DNA from: Hyella patelloides LEGE 07179
GTDB taxonomy: Bacteria; Cyanobacteriota; Cyanobacteriia; Cyanobacteriales; Xenococcaceae
Direction of reading: 5' to 3'
Length of the DNA stretch: 62,818 bases
NCBI RefSeq assembly: GCF_900659865.1
Contig: NZ_LR213774.1
Span: 1-62,818 of the forward strand
Positions 54,734-60,921 of the stretch are shown piece after piece; positions within the stretch are counted from its first letter, which is position 1; each line of letters starts with the position of its first letter. The notes under the pieces were generated by a model. The model ran no database searches. It was not told the origin of the DNA and saw nothing but the letters and a program-made list of their open reading frames with translations. The translations under genes were made by a program, and so were the position numbers.

Positions 54734-55528
54734 TTAGATATTTTGCTCTTTGATAAAATTCACAGTTTGTTGAACAACCTGCTCGTCCCGAAGAATTCTG
54801 TTGTGTCCCAGTCCTTCAGTCACAATTAATTGAGAATTTTGCCAAGCTTGAGAGATCGCCTCACTTTCACGTAGAGAACAGTCTCGATCGGCGCGATCGT
54901 GAAATAATAATGCTGGAATAGACAAGTTAGCAACTCTTTTATCGACTGAAACTATGTCCCAAACATCTTTACCAAATTTATTCTCCATCAAGCGGTATAG
55001 TTCATCTTCTGCCTGTTGTGAAAGTTTTGCTAGTTTTGCAAACCTCTTTACCGAACTAGATAGCCAACAAAGACTTGCCAAACATACTACTTTACGAGCA
55101 AAAACCTCTTTACTTAGGGCAAGGGCAGTACTTGTAGCTCCTAATGAATGAGCGATAATAGTATCAATGGGACTTTCTTTAGCTGCTATAGTGGCGATCG
55201 CTTCAGCAAGCTCAAATCCATTAGTTTGCTTACCTACTGTTTTTCCGTGTGCGGGTGCATCAAAAGCGAGAACACGATATCCAGAATCTACTAATGGCTT
55301 AACAAAAGAACCAAATTGCGTACCTCTTCCTCCCCAACCATGAACGATTAACACTGTTGCCCCCTCTCCCCAAGAATATGCGGTAAGATCGGCTATTTTA
55401 CTGGGAATAGAGAAAATTTCGGCTTGTTCTATTAACTTTTGCTCTTTGGCTGATGGTGACTTTCTTGGTGGCGTAAGAAATTGCTCAAAAACTTGACTTA
55501 CTGAGGTAGTTTGTTCTGATTCGATCAT
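54734..55528 (-). CDS. Alpha/beta hydrolase
   Basis: A 264-residue hydrolase of the alpha/beta fold. The oxyanion region is IVHGWGGRGTQFG, and the nucleophile is in IIAHSLGATSTALAL (Ser of AHSLG). The acid and His are in LLFHDRADRDC (Asp) and EGLGHNRILRD (His), so a complete Ser-Asp-His triad is seen. This grouping resembles small esterases. No signal peptide. Convergent with the AraC regulator's strand context only by neighbourhood. Substrate unknown. Confidence 0.87.
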   Translation of the reverse strand: MIESEQTTSVSQVFEQFLTPPRKSPSAKEQKLIEQAEIFSIPSKIADLTAYSWGEGATVLIVHGWGGRGTQFGSFVKPLVDSGYRVLAFDAPAHGKTVGKQTNGFELAEAIATIAAKESPIDTIIAHSLGATSTALALSKEVFARKVVCLASLCWLSSSVKRFAKLAKLSQQAEDELYRLMENKFGKDVWDIVSVDKRVANLSIPALLFHDRADRDCSLRESEAISQAWQNSQLIVTEGLGHNRILRDEQVVQQTVNFIKEQNI

Positions 55529-55639
55529 CTTTTAGGTTGAATAAACAATAAATTTAGCTTTTAACAACGTTAGATTTACTTTGCTGTAGTTCACCAAGTT
55601 TTGTCTTGCAGATAACGATAATTTTTTTGCGGATTCCCG

Positions 55640-56587
55640 TTATCGATCGCGAAATTGTCCAGGCGTTACTCCAACTAAACGTTTAAAGTGGTGATTGAGA
55701 TGACTTTGATGAGCAAAACCTACTCTCTGGGAGATTTCTGCAATAGTAAGTTCTCGCTCCTGAAGTAGCATTTTCGACTTTTCGACACGACATTGAATAA
55801 TATATTTATATGGCGTAATTCCCATCGATTGTTTAAATAGTCGCCCAAAATAATGAGGACTCATTTGTAATAATTCAGCTAGTTCAGCTATGCTCAAATT
55901 TTGCTCTAGATTTTCTTGGATATAGTCAATAATTTGTCTTAACTTATGTTTGGGTAAACCGTCTGTGTAATTTTGTAGCGTAAACTTACGAGTAGAATAG
56001 TATTGCAAAAGATGGACTGATAGGGCATTTGCCATAGTTTCAGCATAAAGAGAACTGGCAAATTTGTTAGTCAAGAGTGCTGTTTTGAGTGCTATGGCAA
56101 TTTGATAGATCAGTGGATCTGGTTGAGGAAAAATCGGTAAAATTTCTACTTTTTCTGGATCGACCGATTCGTAGGCGATACGTTGGACAAGCTTTGGCTC
56201 AATTCCTAATAAAATAAATTCTATTAAATTGTTCCATTGTCCTTGGTAAGAAATATTTTCAGGAACAATTAAAACATCGCCGTGTGCCATACACCTACTT
56301 TGAAATTTATCATCTAACCATCTTTCTGATTTACCCCGATCGCCATCAGTTTTGATACATAGAGAGTGTTTTTGGCAGTAGATTTTAGGAATTTCTCCAG
56401 CAGGTTGACGATGAAATTCAAGATAGATATTATTCCATCCAGCTTCATTACTCGAAAGAATAAGCGGAAGAGAACAGTGCATAGTTGCGGTATGAATTGG
56501 AGTTACAGAGTAAAAATAGTTTTTACTCTTCTCATTTTCGTAATTCACATCTAGGTTTTTGTAATTATCGCTACAGTTGGCATTCAT
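55640..56587 (-). CDS. AraC-family transcriptional regulator
   Basis: 315 residues. The N-terminal 200 residues form a sensor-type region of the kind found in cyanobacterial AraC proteins (NNIYLEFHRQPAGEIPKIYC...VLIVPENISYQG). The C-terminal 100 residues contain the two helix-turn-helix motifs: LSIAELAELLQMSPHYFGRLFKQ and LTIAEISQRVGFAHQSHLNHHFKRLVGVTPGQFR, shown in part. A short frame ends in an ATGA overlap with its start. Ligand and target genes are unknown. The neighbouring alpha/beta hydrolase could be a target by proximity. Confidence 0.9.
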   Translation of the reverse strand: MNANCSDNYKNLDVNYENEKSKNYFYSVTPIHTATMHCSLPLILSSNEAGWNNIYLEFHRQPAGEIPKIYCQKHSLCIKTDGDRGKSERWLDDKFQSRCMAHGDVLIVPENISYQGQWNNLIEFILLGIEPKLVQRIAYESVDPEKVEILPIFPQPDPLIYQIAIALKTALLTNKFASSLYAETMANALSVHLLQYYSTRKFTLQNYTDGLPKHKLRQIIDYIQENLEQNLSIAELAELLQMSPHYFGRLFKQSMGITPYKYIIQCRVEKSKMLLQERELTIAEISQRVGFAHQSHLNHHFKRLVGVTPGQFRDR

Positions 56588-56694
56588 GACTTAAAGTTAG
56601 CCAAAATTGCGCTTTCATCTTTATAATCTAACAATTGAGAATCATCATATCGAGCGATCGCTTCAGGTGGATGTTCTCTTTTCCAGATAATCAA
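56584..56694 (-). CDS. Small ORF coupled to the AraC gene by ATGA overlap (possible relic)
   Basis: A 36-codon frame (TTG start near 56694; LLIIWKREHPPEAIARYDDS, then QLLDYKDESAILANFKS) ends with a TGA whose TG overlaps the AraC ATG. HIP1 is inside it. No ribosome binding site is seen and no family is recognised. It could be a short leader gene or the end of a lost gene. The overlap is the only supporting evidence. Confidence 0.3.
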   Translation of the reverse strand: MIIWKREHPPEAIARYDDSQLLDYKDESAILANFKS

Positions 56695-56879
56695 TAGTTT
56701 GTCTTAGAGAGCGTGTTTGAAAAATTGTAGAATGAGTCAAACAACTCAAAGTATGTTAAAAATCCTCATTTGGGATAATGTTAATTTTGCCGATAAATAT
56801 TACCAAAATACTACCAAACCCAACAGTGATTTTGAACAGAAACAATGCATCCATTGAGTAGCGACTTCCTTACATTAAG

Positions 56880-56954
56880 GGTGTCCGACGGGAGTTGAAC
56901 CCGCTATGATTGGCTTCACAAACCAATGTCTCCACCGCTTCGACATCAGACACC
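56880..56954 (-). tRNA. trnH-GUG: tRNA-His(GUG)
   Basis: On the minus strand: acceptor GTGTCTG/CGGACAC with the extra G-1 (56954) facing C73 (56880), diagnostic for His. D-arm GTC...GAC, anticodon loop TTGTGAA (anticodon GTG), T-arm GCGGG TTCAACT CCCGT. No insertion. It is the last gene of the array in the direction of transcription. Confidence 0.93.
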
Positions 56955-56997
56955 AAGACCAATCCCTTGACTGTTTATTTTGAGCTACAGAGGATTA

Positions 56998-57115
56998 TCG
57001 GAATGGTAGGAATCAAACCTATATGCCCTAAAGGACTTCCTTCAGTAGCGGAGCGGTATCCTTTAAGACGACTTTCGCTCCCAAAACAGACGCGCTACCA
57101 CTGCGCTACATTCCG
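56998..57115 (-). tRNA. tRNA-Pro(UGG)-like gene carrying about 46 nt of repeat DNA in the variable region
   Basis: The acceptor CGGAATG/CATTCCG is perfect. D-arm GCGCAGTGGTAGCGC, anticodon loop TTTGGGA (UGG) and T-arm ATAGG TTTGATT CCTAC are recognisable, giving 118 nt instead of about 74. The extra piece (about 57023-57068) lies between anticodon and T-arms and contains AAGGAAGTCCTTTAGGGC, found also at 29031-29056. The anticodon stem itself (TCTGT against GCGAA) does not pair, so the tRNA body is also degenerate. A functional product is doubtful without removal of the insert. Confidence 0.75.
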
Positions 57116-57122
57116 ATATCAG

Positions 57123-57196
57123 TACCCTCGGTGGGAGTCGAACCCACAAAATCTAGTTTCTAAGACTAGCACGTATGCCAGTTCCGTCACGAGGGC
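57123..57196 (-). tRNA. trnL-UAG: tRNA-Leu(UAG) with short variable region
   Basis: Acceptor GCCCTCG/CGAGGGT (G1-U72), anticodon stem CTAGT/ACTAG, loop CTTAGAA (anticodon UAG), T-arm GTGGG TTCGACT CCCAC, A73. 74 nt, no insertion. The variable region (ATTTT) is only five nt, whereas normal bacterial tRNA-Leu carries a long extra arm. So the charging identity is open. Confidence 0.75.
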
Positions 57197-57216
57197 ATAT
57201 ATTTGGTACTATTTGG

Positions 57217-57340
57217 TACTATTGGTGGGAGTCGAACCCACACATGAACAGATTTTAAGGAGGACACGGTTGGCGAGGTTTCCTCGTCAATTCAAGATGT
57301 CCGTTCTGTCCCCTTTTCCAACCGATGCTCCAGGAGCATA
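57217..57340 (-). tRNA. tRNA-Leu(UAA)-like gene with a 45-nt hairpin insertion and eroded acceptor
   Basis: T-arm GTGGG TTCGACT CCCAC (57225-57241). The anticodon arm ACAGA-CTTAAAA-TCTGT is perfect after removing 57260-57304. The insert (minus strand ACGGACAT...CCGTGTCCTC) sits between stem position 31 and loop position 32. The acceptor stem cannot be closed: 3' CAATAGT has no partner at the 5' side, and TTGGTACTATT is duplicated beside it. So it is probably a pseudo-tRNA. A UAA anticodon is inferred from the loop only. Confidence 0.6.
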
Positions 57341-57341
57341 A

Positions 57342-57416
57342 CTGGGAAGGAGGGAATCGAACCCCCAAACTTCGCATCTCTTCGTGCGACGGCTTTGCCT
57401 ATTTGCCTACTTCCCA
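57342..57416 (-). tRNA. tRNA-like gene (Gln-type body) with aberrant anticodon loop
   Basis: Acceptor TGGGAAG/CTTCCCA with G73, D-arm GGC...GCC and T-arm GGGGG TTCGATT CCCTC are sound and resemble tRNA-Gln in acceptor end and discriminator. The anticodon arm is TCGCA-CGAAGAGA-TGCGA, an 8-nt loop without U33 and without a recognisable anticodon. It is not a normal decoding tRNA. Whether it is transcribed is unknown. Confidence 0.65.
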
Positions 57417-57456
57417 ATAACCCCCTATTCTTCATATAAATCGAAGCAGGGGATAG

Positions 57457-57577
57457 CGAGAGTGGAGGGATTTGAACCCCCAAATCTTCACGGACATCTC
57501 GGTTGTGCTTTCTAGCCGAAAGCACCCGTGTCCTCACTTTCGTAGACTGATGTGTTATCCAGTTACACCACACTCTC
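57457..57577 (-). tRNA. tRNA-Arg(ACG)-like gene with a 46-nt hairpin insertion
   Basis: Acceptor GAGAGTG/CACTCTC perfect, G73. D-arm GTGTAACTGGATAACAC, anticodon loop CTACGAA (anticodon ACG), T-arm GGGGG TTCAAAT CCCTC. The insert (57490-57535, minus strand GAGGACACGG...AGATGTCCGT) interrupts the 3' strand of the anticodon stem. Without it the stem is TCAGT/AGTGA with a single mismatch. The insert forms GTGCTTTC/GAAAGCAC in its centre. 121 nt in all. Confidence 0.75.
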
Positions 57578-57581
57578 AAGG

Positions 57582-57667
57582 TGGGTTGGGAGGGACTCGA
57601 ACCCCCATGTTTAGCATTAAGCACTTGATTTACAGTCAAGCTCCTTCACCAATTTGGATACCAACCC
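57582..57667 (-). tRNA. trnY-GUA: tRNA-Tyr(GUA)
   Basis: Acceptor GGGTTGG/CCAACCC with A73, anticodon stem CTTGA/TCAAG, loop CTGTAAA (GUA), long variable region as expected for bacterial Tyr, T-arm GGGGG TTCGAGT CCCTC. 86 nt, no insertion. Confidence 0.93.
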
Positions 57668-57674
57668 ATATATG

Positions 57675-57785
57675 CGGAGAGAGTGGGAGTTGAACCCACA
57701 GTAGAGTTTTAGTTCTACGACTATTTAGCCCTAAAGGATTCGCTTCGCATCACAAACAGCTTGCCTTGCCGATAGCGACCTCTCC
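57675..57785 (-). tRNA. tRNA-Ser(GCU)-like gene with a 24-nt insertion in the anticodon loop
   Basis: Acceptor GGAGAGG/TCTCTCC with G73 and a long variable arm (GTAGA...TCTAC) indicate Ser. The anticodon arm becomes GCTGT-TTGCTAA-ATAGT (anticodon GCU, two G-U pairs) when 57730-57753 is removed. The insert (plus strand CCTAAAGGATTCGC...) is of the CCTAAAGGA repeat type. 111 nt in all. The insertion point is between positions 33 and 34, within the loop itself, with one or two nt of ambiguity. Confidence 0.7.
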
Positions 57786-57789
57786 TTAC

Positions 57790-57860
57790 TGCCCTAGTAG
57801 GACTTCTTTCCTACAACCATTGCGTTAACAGCGCACCGCTCTACGATTGAGCTATAGGGC
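57790..57860 (-). tRNA. tRNA-Asn(GUU)-like gene with altered T-arm
   Basis: Acceptor GCCCTAT/CTAGGGC (last pair T-C), D-arm CTCAATCGTAGAG with one G missing from the usual GG, loop CTGTTAA (GUU). The T-arm is GTAGG-AAAGAAGT-CCTAC: the universal TTC(G/A)A loop is gone and a 6-bp palindrome GTAGGA/TCCTAC replaces it. 71 nt. Probably non-functional or unusual. Confidence 0.65.
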
Positions 57861-57866
57861 ATTAAA

Positions 57867-57940
57867 CAGTGCTGACGGGGATCGAACCCGCAAACCCCTA
57901 CGTGAAAGGCAGGTGACTTTACCAATTTGTCTACAGCACC
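57867..57940 (-). tRNA. trnE-UUC: tRNA-Glu(UUC)
   Basis: Acceptor GGTGCTG/CAGCACT (G1-U72) with G73, anticodon stem CCTGC/GTAGG (one G-U or mismatch), loop CTTTCAC (anticodon UUC), T-arm GCGGG TTCGATC CCCGT. 74 nt, no insertion. Confidence 0.88.
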
Positions 57941-57945
57941 ACAGA

Positions 57946-58016
57946 CGAGGAGACTAGGATTTGAACCTAGAACAACAGTTTTGGAGACTGTGGTGTTACC
58001 GTTACACCATCTCCCC
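57946..58016 (-). tRNA. trnW-CCA: tRNA-Trp(CCA)
   Basis: Acceptor GGGGAGA/TCTCCTC, D-arm GTGTAACGGTAACAC, anticodon stem ACAGT/ACTGT, loop CTCCAAA (CCA), T-arm CTAGG TTCAAAT CCTAG, G73. 71 nt, all stems paired, no insertion. Confidence 0.93.
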
Positions 58017-58021
58017 TCAAA

Positions 58022-58144
58022 TAACAGCGATGGGAGTTGAACCCATATCTTCCAGCGTCTTGACAAGCATTCCCTTGCGTCTTACGCCGACGCGGGGTCT
58101 TGTCGCTTATGAGGCTGGCGCATTAACCGTTATGCTACGCTGCT
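58022..58144 (-). tRNA. tRNA(CAU)-like gene with a 50-nt nested-hairpin insertion
   Basis: Acceptor AGCAGCG/CGCTGTT with A73, D-arm GCATAACGGTTAATGC, anticodon arm CCAGC-CTCATAA-GCTGG once 58057-58106 is removed, T-arm ATGGG TTCAACT CCCAT. The insert sits at the 38/39 junction, between loop and 3' stem. It folds as GACAAG...CTTGTC around CCC/GGG and GCGTC/GACGC. CAU could be elongator Met or Ile2; this is not decidable here. Confidence 0.8.
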
Positions 58145-58147
58145 TTA

Positions 58148-58220
58148 AGCATCGGGCGAGACTTGAACTCGCGATTAATAGTTTTGCAGACTATCGCCTT
58201 ACCAACTTGGCTACCGATGC
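58148..58220 (-). tRNA. trnC-GCA: tRNA-Cys(GCA)
   Basis: Acceptor GCATCGG/CCGATGC with U73 (diagnostic for Cys), anticodon stem ATAGT/ACTAT, loop CTGCAAA (GCA), T-arm GCGAG TTCAAGT CTCGC. 73 nt, no insertion. It is the first gene of the array, 3 nt from the CAU gene. Confidence 0.93.
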
Positions 58221-59197
58221 CAACAATATGTGGCTTTATTCAGTTTTCAAGGTTCGAGTTTTAGCTTCATCAATCGAGCGAACAACTATCTAAATTAGTT
58301 ATAAATAGATACTAAATTTGTATTTTAAGGCAGCAAAATATTTATGTAGTATATGTAGCATTAGTACTAAAAAATACTGCATTAATTTTTTACATACTAT
58401 TAGTTTGTCTATAGATTTACCTGAGATATAACTATTTCAAGACAAGATTATCCATTTCAATGAAGTAAAAAGGCTACAAAAACTCTCTATTCATAGATAT
58501 GAAGCTATTTATCTGATAATAATTCTGATAATTTCAAGCCAAACTAAGCTAGTTCTGTACTAACTGACATAACTAGAGTCGCTCCCGATTAAGTCGAGCT
58601 AATGATAAGTTAGGCTTCGCTTACCCAATTTATGCACCTATTAATAAGCTAAAAGTCTATGAAAACTGTACTTTTATAATATAGAAAGATACTATACCAA
58701 TTAGCCCATAAGACTCTATCAAAAAAATGACCGAGTATATAGTTACAAGGCTTTGAGTATTAATCGTGCAAAAAATTGAAGTAGCTGGACTACTTTATCG
58801 TTAGTAGTTTGATAGTGTGTGAAATTCTAATGGAATTTATCCCAGTATGAAATTCTGTATTAGTTGATATCGTCGATAACAACATAAACTAGATGAATTA
58901 TACTGCTGGTAAGGAGTTTGTAGCGTATTGAGTTGCCAAGAATATAGATTTGCTTCGCAGTTGATGAAGTTTGTTTTTGACATAGCTGTATTCATTGGTT
59001 TCGACCTCCTTACTTTAGCTTTTTGTAGTATAGCACTATTTTTTTGATTTTGTAATTAATTTTGAAAAGTTTTTTGTCGCTCTTTAAACTACTAATTTAA
59101 TATGTATGGTAAATAAGATAGTATGTAACATTCTCAGTGTGAGTCTCAACAATTCTACTTGTTCTTTGTTTGTGGCAACCTAAAATTGAATTTATAG
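58221..59197. other. Leader and spacer upstream of the tRNA array
   Basis: Mostly AT-rich. The only structure with support is the small frame 58837-58995. No obvious promoter consensus or repeat is visible. Confidence 0.5.
58837..58995 (-). CDS. Small ORF (52 residues) with strong ribosome binding site, upstream of tRNA array
   Basis: ATG at 58995 is preceded by AAGGAGG with a 9-nt spacer, the strongest ribosome binding site seen among the small frames of this window. The product (MNTAMSKTNFINCEANLYSW, QLNTLQTPYQQYNSSS, LCCYRRYQLIQ) is Asn/Gln/Tyr-rich, with three cysteines and no membrane segment. It matches no family I know. It lies about 620 bp upstream of the tRNA array on the same strand. 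Whether it is cotranscribed is unknown. Confidence 0.5.
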   Translation of the reverse strand: MNTAMSKTNFINCEANLYSWQLNTLQTPYQQYNSSSLCCYRRYQLIQNFILG

Positions 59198-59824
59198 TTA
59201 TGCAGGTGGCTTGGTGACAATCTCGTCGATTAAGCCATAAGCTTTTGCTTCAGTGGCACTTAGAAAGAAATCTCTTTGGGTATCATGTTCGATCGATTCT
59301 GGTGAGCGATCGCAATTGACAGCGAGTATTTTGTTAATTATTTCTCTTTGGTACGAGATTTCTTTAGCTGCCGTTTCAATATCAGTTGCTTTTCCCTCAA
59401 CATTCCTAGATGTTTGCTGTATTCTAATTCGAGCATTAGGTAGCGCATACCTTTTACCTTTAGTTCCCGATGAAAGCAAAATTGCTCCCATAGATGCAGC
59501 AGCACCCATACAGACAGTACAAACATCAGAATGAATTTGTTGGATTGTGTCATATATAGCGATCGCAAAGTGCTGCCAAAGGCAGACCGCTCCTGTTACC
59601 GAACCGCCAGAACTGTTGATATACAAAAAGATGTCTTGTTCTGAGTCTTCAGCAGCTAAAAACAGCAATTGGGCAATAATCTCGTTAGCTGTTTCGTCTG
59701 TTAGTTCCCCTCGCAAAAAGATAATTCTCTTTGCCAGTAAGTGGTCATAAATATTGAAGGCTGGCTCTGCATTATCTAATGATGAGAGCGTAAAAGGGAT
59801 TTTGTCTGGTTCGGGAGGGTTCAT
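59198..59824 (-). CDS. ClpP-family subunit lacking the catalytic histidine
   Basis: 208 residues from ATG 59824 (GAGGAG 9 nt upstream); the frame extends upstream only to a TTG. ClpP core: FLYINSSGGSVTGAV, and the nucleophile region CMGAAASMGAILLSSG with Ser111, followed by ALPNARIRIQQTS where the ClpP motif MIHQP should provide His. Position 136 is Gln. Asp185 (DTQRDFF) is kept. So the triad is Ser-Gln-Asp, and the subunit should be inactive or only partly active, like ClpR subunits that mix with active ClpP in cyanobacterial rings. Start and spacing place these residues at E. coli numbering. Confidence 0.88.
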   Translation of the reverse strand: MNPPEPDKIPFTLSSLDNAEPAFNIYDHLLAKRIIFLRGELTDETANEIIAQLLFLAAEDSEQDIFLYINSSGGSVTGAVCLWQHFAIAIYDTIQQIHSDVCTVCMGAAASMGAILLSSGTKGKRYALPNARIRIQQTSRNVEGKATDIETAAKEISYQREIINKILAVNCDRSPESIEHDTQRDFFLSATEAKAYGLIDEIVTKPPA

Positions 59825-59866
59825 GGCGATCTTCTCCTCAAATGTCAATGATAATAAGAACAGATA

Positions 59867-60529
59867 TTACTGAGGGAGGTAAGCTTTCATAAGAGTCTCC
59901 CACTGTGGAATGAAGGCTTCAAGTGCTTCTTGGCTAGGTTGAGTCTTTTGCCAAGTTTCACGTTGTACTAATCGCTCAATCCAGGCACTCAGCTTCGGAT
60001 AGTTATCCAGAGGCAGACCAAGACTGGGTAGCCAAGGTACTATTGTTCCCGCGACAATATCAGCCCTAGTAAGGCAGTTACTACTAAAATAGGGACGCTC
60101 ACCCAATAAGCTTTCAAAGAATTTCAGCACTGTATGCGCTTTCTGCTTTGCCTGCTCAAGTTTTTGTGGCTCTTTGGTAAAACCCATCATTTCTGAACTG
60201 AGTCGAGTCAAAATAGGTGAGAGTTCATTGACTGTTACCATTTCCACCATTCTTACAGTAGCTAGAGCTTTTGCCTCAGTAGGCAGGAGGGGATTTTGAG
60301 AATACTCTGTCTCTAAGTAATCAAGAATTGCTAAAGACTCTACAAGAGTAAAATCATCATCGACCAAAACAGGAATATGGTGAAAAGGACTAATTTCGAG
60401 GAACTCTGGTGTCAATTGATCGCCGTCCAATTTAACTACGATTTCCTCAAAAGGAATTTCTTTCTCTAGAAGTGCAATCCAAACACGACGAGAATTACCA
60501 GAAATTGGATTGTGATAGAGTTTCAGCAT
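59867..60529 (-). CDS. Glutathione S-transferase family protein
   Basis: 220 residues with the two-domain GST fold. The N-terminal thioredoxin-like domain (MLKLYHNPISGNSRRVWIAL) has the catalytic Ser/Tyr region and HIPVLVDDDFTLVESLAILDYLE, which holds the conserved cis-Pro and the ESxAI glutathione-binding motif. The C-terminal helical domain (about 90-215) includes TRADIVAGTIVPWL. Detoxification or peroxide defence is likely. It lies 43 bp upstream of the ClpP-like gene on the same strand. Confidence 0.9.
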   Translation of the reverse strand: MLKLYHNPISGNSRRVWIALLEKEIPFEEIVVKLDGDQLTPEFLEISPFHHIPVLVDDDFTLVESLAILDYLETEYSQNPLLPTEAKALATVRMVEMVTVNELSPILTRLSSEMMGFTKEPQKLEQAKQKAHTVLKFFESLLGERPYFSSNCLTRADIVAGTIVPWLPSLGLPLDNYPKLSAWIERLVQRETWQKTQPSQEALEAFIPQWETLMKAYLPQ

Positions 60530-60693
60530 AGATAAACCTCTTTTTAATGAGCTTTTAAAGTTTTTTCAGACTTATTCAAAACCAATGCGAGATATGCTGT
60601 TGACGAGCCAGAGATCGCTCTTTTCTTGCTCAATAGCAGCACTCATCATATTTTAAACTTAAGGTTAATGAAATTAATAAAACAAAACTATTT

Positions 60694-60921
60694 ATGACAG
60701 ATCATAATCGTCTTTATCGAGTTTTTGTATTTCTTCTGATACTTAATAGTTGTGTCACAGTATTTTTCGCTTGGGTACTAGTTTTTTCATCATTAAATAG
60801 CGATACGTTCGCAATTATCTTGGCTTTATTGGTGGTAGCAAATTTAATTGGAGCGGGTCTAATGTCTATTTATTCTTTGCTTAAATCAATTATGAATGAA
60901 CTGAAAAAAAAGATTAACTAA
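60694..60921 (+). CDS. Small two-helix membrane protein, hypothetical
   Basis: 75 residues with hydrophobic segments about 8-32 (RVFVFLLILNSCVTVFFAW) and 39-65 (FAIILALLVVANLIGAGLM), ending in a basic tail (NELKKKIN). No motif and no recognised family. No clear ribosome binding site (AAACTATTT). It is probably a real small membrane protein because both helices are well formed. Confidence 0.5.
   Translation: MTDHNRLYRVFVFLLILNSCVTVFFAWVLVFSSLNSDTFAIILALLVVANLIGAGLMSIYSLLKSIMNELKKKIN

Noticed and set aside
56880-58220. Group I intron explanation for the long tRNA genes
   Set aside because: Inserts are 24-50 nt, far below group I size, lack P/Q/R/S core elements and lie at varied positions.
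56910-58293. Several long frames covering the tRNA array on both strands
   Set aside because: They are artefacts of tRNA sequence (repeated GGxxTTGAACCC patterns), and no start or ribosome binding site supports them.
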